The position numbers and the translations under genes were made by a program. A stretch of DNA of 9,315 nucleotides from Fibrobacter succinogenes (lineage in GTDB: Bacteria; Fibrobacterota; Fibrobacteria; Fibrobacterales; CADBQJ01): the NCBI GenBank assembly GCA_902796785.1, contig CADBQJ010000010.1, positions 1 through 9,315 on the forward strand, given 5' to 3'. The notes beneath the pieces were generated by a model. It saw only the letters and a program-made list of their open reading frames with translations, was not told the origin of the DNA and searched no databases. How positions within the stretch are numbered: the stretch's first letter is position 1; every line of letters begins with the position of its first letter. Below, piece by piece: positions 6,235 to 9,315 of this stretch.

Positions 6235-8003
6235 GTGTAGGAACGCGATTTTTCCTCGTAGACGGCGATCAGGTCGCGCTGGTGGAGCGTTCCGACCACC
6301 TTTCCGCCCTCCAGAACCGCCATCTGGGAGGCGTTTTCGGCCAAAAACCTCTGCAGCGCGACGTGGAGGTCCATGTCGGGGGAGAGCCCGGCGGAAGGGC
6401 GGAGCATGTCCTGCGCGATGACCCAGTCGGCCAGCGAGTCGTCGAAGATGGCCTTGCGGAGCTCGTGGACGTCGAGCACGCCGGCGAAGGCGCCCGAGCC
6501 GTCGACGACGGGGAAGATCTCCTCGGAGGTGCCCGAGATGGCGCGCCGGATTTCGGCCAGGGTGGCCTCGGGCGGGAAGCAGACCGGGGCCGAGGTCCCG
6601 GGCAGCAGGCTCCGGACCGTGGATTCGCGCAGGATGTCGCGCTGGAGCTCGTGGCGGTGGGCCGGCGAGGCGAACTTGTTCGGGACCTGGTGGAGGTAGA
6701 TCGACTCGCGCCGGGCCAGCACGACGTGGACCACGGAGGCGACCATGAGCGGCGCCAGCAGGCCGTAGTCGCCGGCCAGCTCGCAGACCATCACCGCCAC
6801 GGCGATCGGGGCGTGGGCCACCCCCGCGAAGAAGGCCCCCATCCCCACGAAGACGTAGGCGCCGGGCTGCGGAACCGCCGCGGGCCAGAGGGCGTGGACC
6901 GCCGTCCCGAAGGCGCCGCCCAGCACTCCCCCGACGAAGAGCGAGGGGCCGAAGAGGCCGCCCGACTGCGTGACGCCGACGGTCAGGGCGGTGGCGGCCA
7001 TCTTGGCGGCGGCCAGGGCGAGGAGGAAGGCGGCCGCGCGCCAGCCCGAGCCCGTCCCGCCGCGCATCATCCCGGCGAGCAGCTCCCACGAGCCGGCGAT
7101 CTGCGGGACGGCCAGCGCGACGAGCCCCACGGCGCAGCCGGCCAGCGCCGACTTGGCCCAGAAGGGCAGGTTCCAGGCCAGCGAGAGCTCGCGCGTCCGG
7201 CGGAAAAGCCGGATGAACAGGCGCGAGGCGACGGCCATCATCGCCCCCATCGCGGCGTAGAGGAGGATCTCCAGCGGGCCGTGGAAGGCGAACCGCGGGA
7301 GGAGGCCGAGGATCGGGGCGTAGCCGTCGACGGCGCAGAAGGTGGCGTACCCCGCGACCGAGGCGACGATGGCGGGCATGACGGCGTCGGACTCGAAGTC
7401 GCTCTTGTAGAGCACCTCGACGGAGGTGAGCGCGCCGCCCAGCGGGGCCTTGAAGATGGCCCCCAGCCCGGCGGCCATCCCCGCGATCCCGAGGATGCGC
7501 CGCTGGCGTTCGGTGACGCCCAGGAAGCGGCCGACGAGGGCGCCGATCCCCGAGCCCACCTGCGACATGGGCCCCTCCACCCCGGCGCTGCCCCCGGTGC
7601 CGATGGTGACGATGGAGGTGACCCCCTTGAGGAAGGGGACGCGCGGCCGGACGAGCCCGCCGTGGTTGTGGAAGGCGTCGATGGCGGCGTCGGTGCCGTC
7701 GGCGGCGCGCCCGACGGAGCCGGGGATCGCCTTCTGGATCAGCAGGCCGGTCAGCAGCCCGCCGACGCCGGGGACGAGGAAGAGGGCCCAGCCCGGGAGC
7801 GTCGCCGCCGAGGGGTCGAATCCCCCGGCCAGGCCGTCCGCCGCGAAGGCGGTCAGCGCCCGGAGCGCGGAACGGAACAGGGAGGAGGCCAGCCCCGCGA
7901 GCACGCCGACGAATGCCGCGACCGCGACCAGCCGGCCCATTTCGCCGGGGCCGGAGGCGGGGCGGAGAAGACGCGAGAGGGGATTTCCCGAAAGGCGGGC
8001 CAT
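6231..8003 (-). CDS. CLC-family anion channel/transporter with two CBS domains
   Basis: The 590-residue protein is a ClC-type membrane protein (about residues 24-432) followed by two CBS domains (about 463-523 and 533-587), which in this family bind nucleotides and adjust gating. Seen motifs: GVEGP (141-145) with the gating Glu143; FKAPLGGALTSVEVL (184-198), where the first of the two glutamates of the E. coli protein is kept (Glu196) and the inner proton-handling one is Val197; and GLFGP (349-353) matching GxFxP. The usual GSGIP is DGTDAA (102-107) and the R of GREGP is Val142. The protein moves chloride or similar anions across the inner membrane; with valine at the inner position, channel-like rather than proton-coupled transport is inferred. 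The ATG at 8003 has no Shine-Dalgarno but a TATCTT 7 bases ahead. The gene is followed by tRNA-Lys and is divergent from purB. Confidence 0.92.
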   Translation of the reverse strand: MARLSGNPLSRLLRPASGPGEMGRLVAVAAFVGVLAGLASSLFRSALRALTAFAADGLAGGFDPSAATLPGWALFLVPGVGGLLTGLLIQKAIPGSVGRAADGTDAAIDAFHNHGGLVRPRVPFLKGVTSIVTIGTGGSAGVEGPMSQVGSGIGALVGRFLGVTERQRRILGIAGMAAGLGAIFKAPLGGALTSVEVLYKSDFESDAVMPAIVASVAGYATFCAVDGYAPILGLLPRFAFHGPLEILLYAAMGAMMAVASRLFIRLFRRTRELSLAWNLPFWAKSALAGCAVGLVALAVPQIAGSWELLAGMMRGGTGSGWRAAAFLLALAAAKMAATALTVGVTQSGGLFGPSLFVGGVLGGAFGTAVHALWPAAVPQPGAYVFVGMGAFFAGVAHAPIAVAVMVCELAGDYGLLAPLMVASVVHVVLARRESIYLHQVPNKFASPAHRHELQRDILRESTVRSLLPGTSAPVCFPPEATLAEIRRAISGTSEEIFPVVDGSGAFAGVLDVHELRKAIFDDSLADWVIAQDMLRPSAGLSPDMDLHVALQRFLAENASQMAVLEGGKVVGTLHQRDLIAVYEEKSRSYT

Positions 8004-8010
8004 GGGGGAA

Positions 8011-8016
8011 AAGATA
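8011..8016 (-). promoter_or_regulatory. Putative -10 element of the CLC gene, leaderless geometry
   Basis: Minus-strand TATCTT ends exactly 7 bases (TTCCCCC) before the ATG at 8003, with no ribosome site possible in the pyrimidine gap. It lies back to back with an identical hexamer for purB, 14 bases away. Confidence 0.52.
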
Positions 8017-8030
8017 CCTTAAGAAACTTC

Positions 8031-8036
8031 TATCTT
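8031..8036 (+). promoter_or_regulatory. Putative -10 element of purB
   Basis: TATCTT, 47 bases before the purB ATG, predicts a start near 8043 and a leader of about 40 bases. A 17-base spacer would put its -35 (GAAAAG, 8008-8013) on top of the CLC -10, so the two promoters would compete. No good -35 match is seen, and no PurR box was recognised. Confidence 0.48.
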
Positions 8037-8044
8037 TGCCTTTC

Positions 8045-8056
8045 CGGCGAAAGCCG
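8045..8056 (+). other. GAAA-tetraloop hairpin at the 5' end of the purB leader
   Basis: CGGC (8045-8048), GAAA, GCCG (8053-8056) form a 4-bp stem with a GNRA loop, right after the predicted transcription start. It may stabilise the mRNA 5' end; it is too small to be a purine riboswitch. Confidence 0.35.
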
Positions 8057-8071
8057 CCCACGCAGGCATCG

Positions 8072-8078
8072 AAAGGAG
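8072..8078 (+). promoter_or_regulatory. purB: Strong Shine-Dalgarno of purB
   Basis: AAAGGAG lies 5 bases before the ATG at 8084. It fixes the purB start and is the only strong, well-spaced ribosome site ahead of a gene in this window. Confidence 0.85.
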
Positions 8079-8083
8079 CCGCC

Positions 8084-9315
8084 ATGACCCAGCCCGAAAT
8101 CCACGACGTTTTCGAAAGCCCCCTCAACACCCGCTACTGCTCGAAGGAGATGAAGTACGTCTGGTCTCCCGAGTTCAAGCACGTCACCTGGCGGCGCATG
8201 TGGACCTGGGTGGCCGAGGCGCAGCTCGAGCTGGGGCTGAAGGGGCCCGACGGCAAGCCGGTCGTCACCCAGGCCCAGGTCGACGAGCTCCGCGCGCACC
8301 AGACCGACATCGACTGGGCCGCCGCCCGCGAGGAGGAGAAGCGCCGCCGCCACGACATCATGTCGCACGTCTACGCCTACGGCCTGGCCGCCCCCGGCGC
8401 CAAGGGGATCATCCACCTGGGCTGCACCAGCGCCGACATCGGCGACAACACCGACCTCATCCAGACCCGCGAGGCGCTCCGGCTGGTCCGCGCCCGCCTC
8501 TGCCGCGTGATGTCCAGGCTGGCCGACTTCGCCATGGAGCACCGCTCGCAGCCCCAGCTCGGCGCCACCCACTTCCAGGCCGCGCAGCTGACCACGGTGG
8601 GCAAGCGCGCCTGCCTCTGGCTCCAGGAGATGATGCTCGACCTGGCGCAGATCGACCGCCTCGAGAAGGAACTCCCCTTCCGCGGCATCAAGGGGACCAC
8701 GGGCACGCAGGCCAGCTTCTTCGACCTCTTCGAAGGCGACCACGAGAAGGTGAAGTCGCTCGACCGCCTCGTCTCCAGGAAGGCCGGCTTCGACCGCGTC
8801 CTCTCCATCTGCGGCCAGACCTACACCCGCAAGCTCGACAGCATGGTCAGCAAGGCCCTCTCCGACGTCGCCGAGACCTTCTCGAAGTTCAGCACCGACG
8901 TCCGCCTGCTGCAGGGGCTGAAGGAGCTGGAAGAGCCCTTCGAAAAGGACCAGATCGGCAGCTCCGCCATGGCCTACAAGCGCAACCCCATGCGCTGCGA
9001 GCGCATCGGCTCGCTCGCCCGCTTCGTCATGGCGCAGACCAACGCCACCGCCTTCACCGCCGCCACCCAGTGGTTCGAGCGGACCCTCGACGACTCGGCC
9101 AACAAGCGCCTGGCCGTCCCCGAGGCATTCCTCGCCGTCGACGCCATCCTCATCATCGCCGAGAACGTCTGCACCGGGCTGGTGGTCTACCCCAAGACCA
9201 TCGAGCGCCGCATCCGCGCCGAGCTTCCCTTCATGGCGACGGAAAACGTCATCATGGAATGCGTGAAGCGCGGCGGCGACCGCCAGGAGCTGCACGAAGC
9301 CATCCGCCGCCTCTC
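8084..9315 (+). CDS. purB: Adenylosuccinate lyase, animal-like type (3' end outside window)
   Basis: 410 residues are visible, with no stop before the edge. PurB splits SAICAR and adenylosuccinate to release fumarate in purine and AMP synthesis, as a cytosolic homotetramer of the fumarase/aspartase superfamily. The sequence follows the long eukaryote-type enzyme closely from memory of human ADSL: EEEKRRRHD with His90 (human His86), CTSADIGDNTD with Thr115/Ser116, GATHFQAAQLTTVGKR with His163 (human His159), KGTTGTQASF, the signature GSSAMAYKRNP at 292-302 with Ser293 and Lys299 (human Ser289, Lys295), WFERTLDDSANKR, and ELPFMATENVIM. Roughly 60-70 residues are expected to be missing. Two prolines normally found in the active-site motifs are alanine: Ala166 (QPAQ to QAAQ) and Ala297 (MPYK to MAYK). 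The start is set by the strong ribosome site. It is divergent from the CLC gene; no other purine gene is in view. Confidence 0.96.
   Translation, partial: MTQPEIHDVFESPLNTRYCSKEMKYVWSPEFKHVTWRRMWTWVAEAQLELGLKGPDGKPVVTQAQVDELRAHQTDIDWAAAREEEKRRRHDIMSHVYAYGLAAPGAKGIIHLGCTSADIGDNTDLIQTREALRLVRARLCRVMSRLADFAMEHRSQPQLGATHFQAAQLTTVGKRACLWLQEMMLDLAQIDRLEKELPFRGIKGTTGTQASFFDLFEGDHEKVKSLDRLVSRKAGFDRVLSICGQTYTRKLDSMVSKALSDVAETFSKFSTDVRLLQGLKELEEPFEKDQIGSSAMAYKRNPMRCERIGSLARFVMAQTNATAFTAATQWFERTLDDSANKRLAVPEAFLAVDAILIIAENVCTGLVVYPKTIERRIRAELPFMATENVIMECVKRGGDRQELHEAIRRL

Noticed and set aside
8037..8083. Purine riboswitch in the purB leader
   Set aside because: The leader is only about 40 bases, with a single 4-bp hairpin, far too short for a purine aptamer plus expression platform.
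8030..9295. 421-codon minus-strand frame opposite purB
   Set aside because: purB is certain on the plus strand; the antisense frame is Gly/Ala/Val/Leu-rich with no recognisable motif.

Overview
The window is very GC-rich, densely packed bacterial chromosomal DNA with no gene-free gap above about 100 bases. An O-antigen-ligase-type membrane protein suggests a Gram-negative, envelope-glycan-making bacterium. PurB is of the long animal-like type. I cannot name the phylum. I see no insertion sequence, integrase, phage gene, CRISPR array or rRNA. Base and codon use look even across the window, so nothing here marks an acquired island.

Layout from left to right: a ROK-family sugar-kinase-like protein (+); a stand-alone OLD-family ATPase/Toprim nuclease (+); a membrane-anchored TPR-like protein (-) that converges on the nuclease gene with a 4-base gap; an O-antigen-ligase/polymerase-like membrane protein with a C-terminal TPR-like tail (+), divergent from the TPR gene across 49 bases; a small polytopic membrane protein of unknown function (-); tRNA-Lys(CUU) with its own promoter and terminator (-); a CLC-type anion channel/transporter with two CBS domains (-); and, divergent from it, purB (adenylosuccinate lyase, +), which runs off the right edge.

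Most genes look like separately promoted single units rather than one pathway. The TPR gene and the ligase gene are the only pair whose arrangement and protein types suggest a shared role, in the envelope. The CLC and purB genes share a very compact divergent promoter region.

The most striking signal lies between the genes. Five of the six protein genes whose 5' region is visible lack a usable Shine-Dalgarno sequence. Each instead has a -10-like hexamer ending 6-8 bases before its ATG, which is the spacing expected for leaderless mRNAs starting at or next to the A of the start codon. purB uses the same hexamer (TATCTT) but has a 5' leader of about 40 bases and a strong AAAGGAG ribosome binding site. 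I did not find a convincing multi-gene new system. The promoter pattern, the lone OLD nuclease, and several substitutions at conserved motif positions (ROK zinc loop, CLC inner glutamate, ligase arginine, two PurB prolines) are what deserve a second look.
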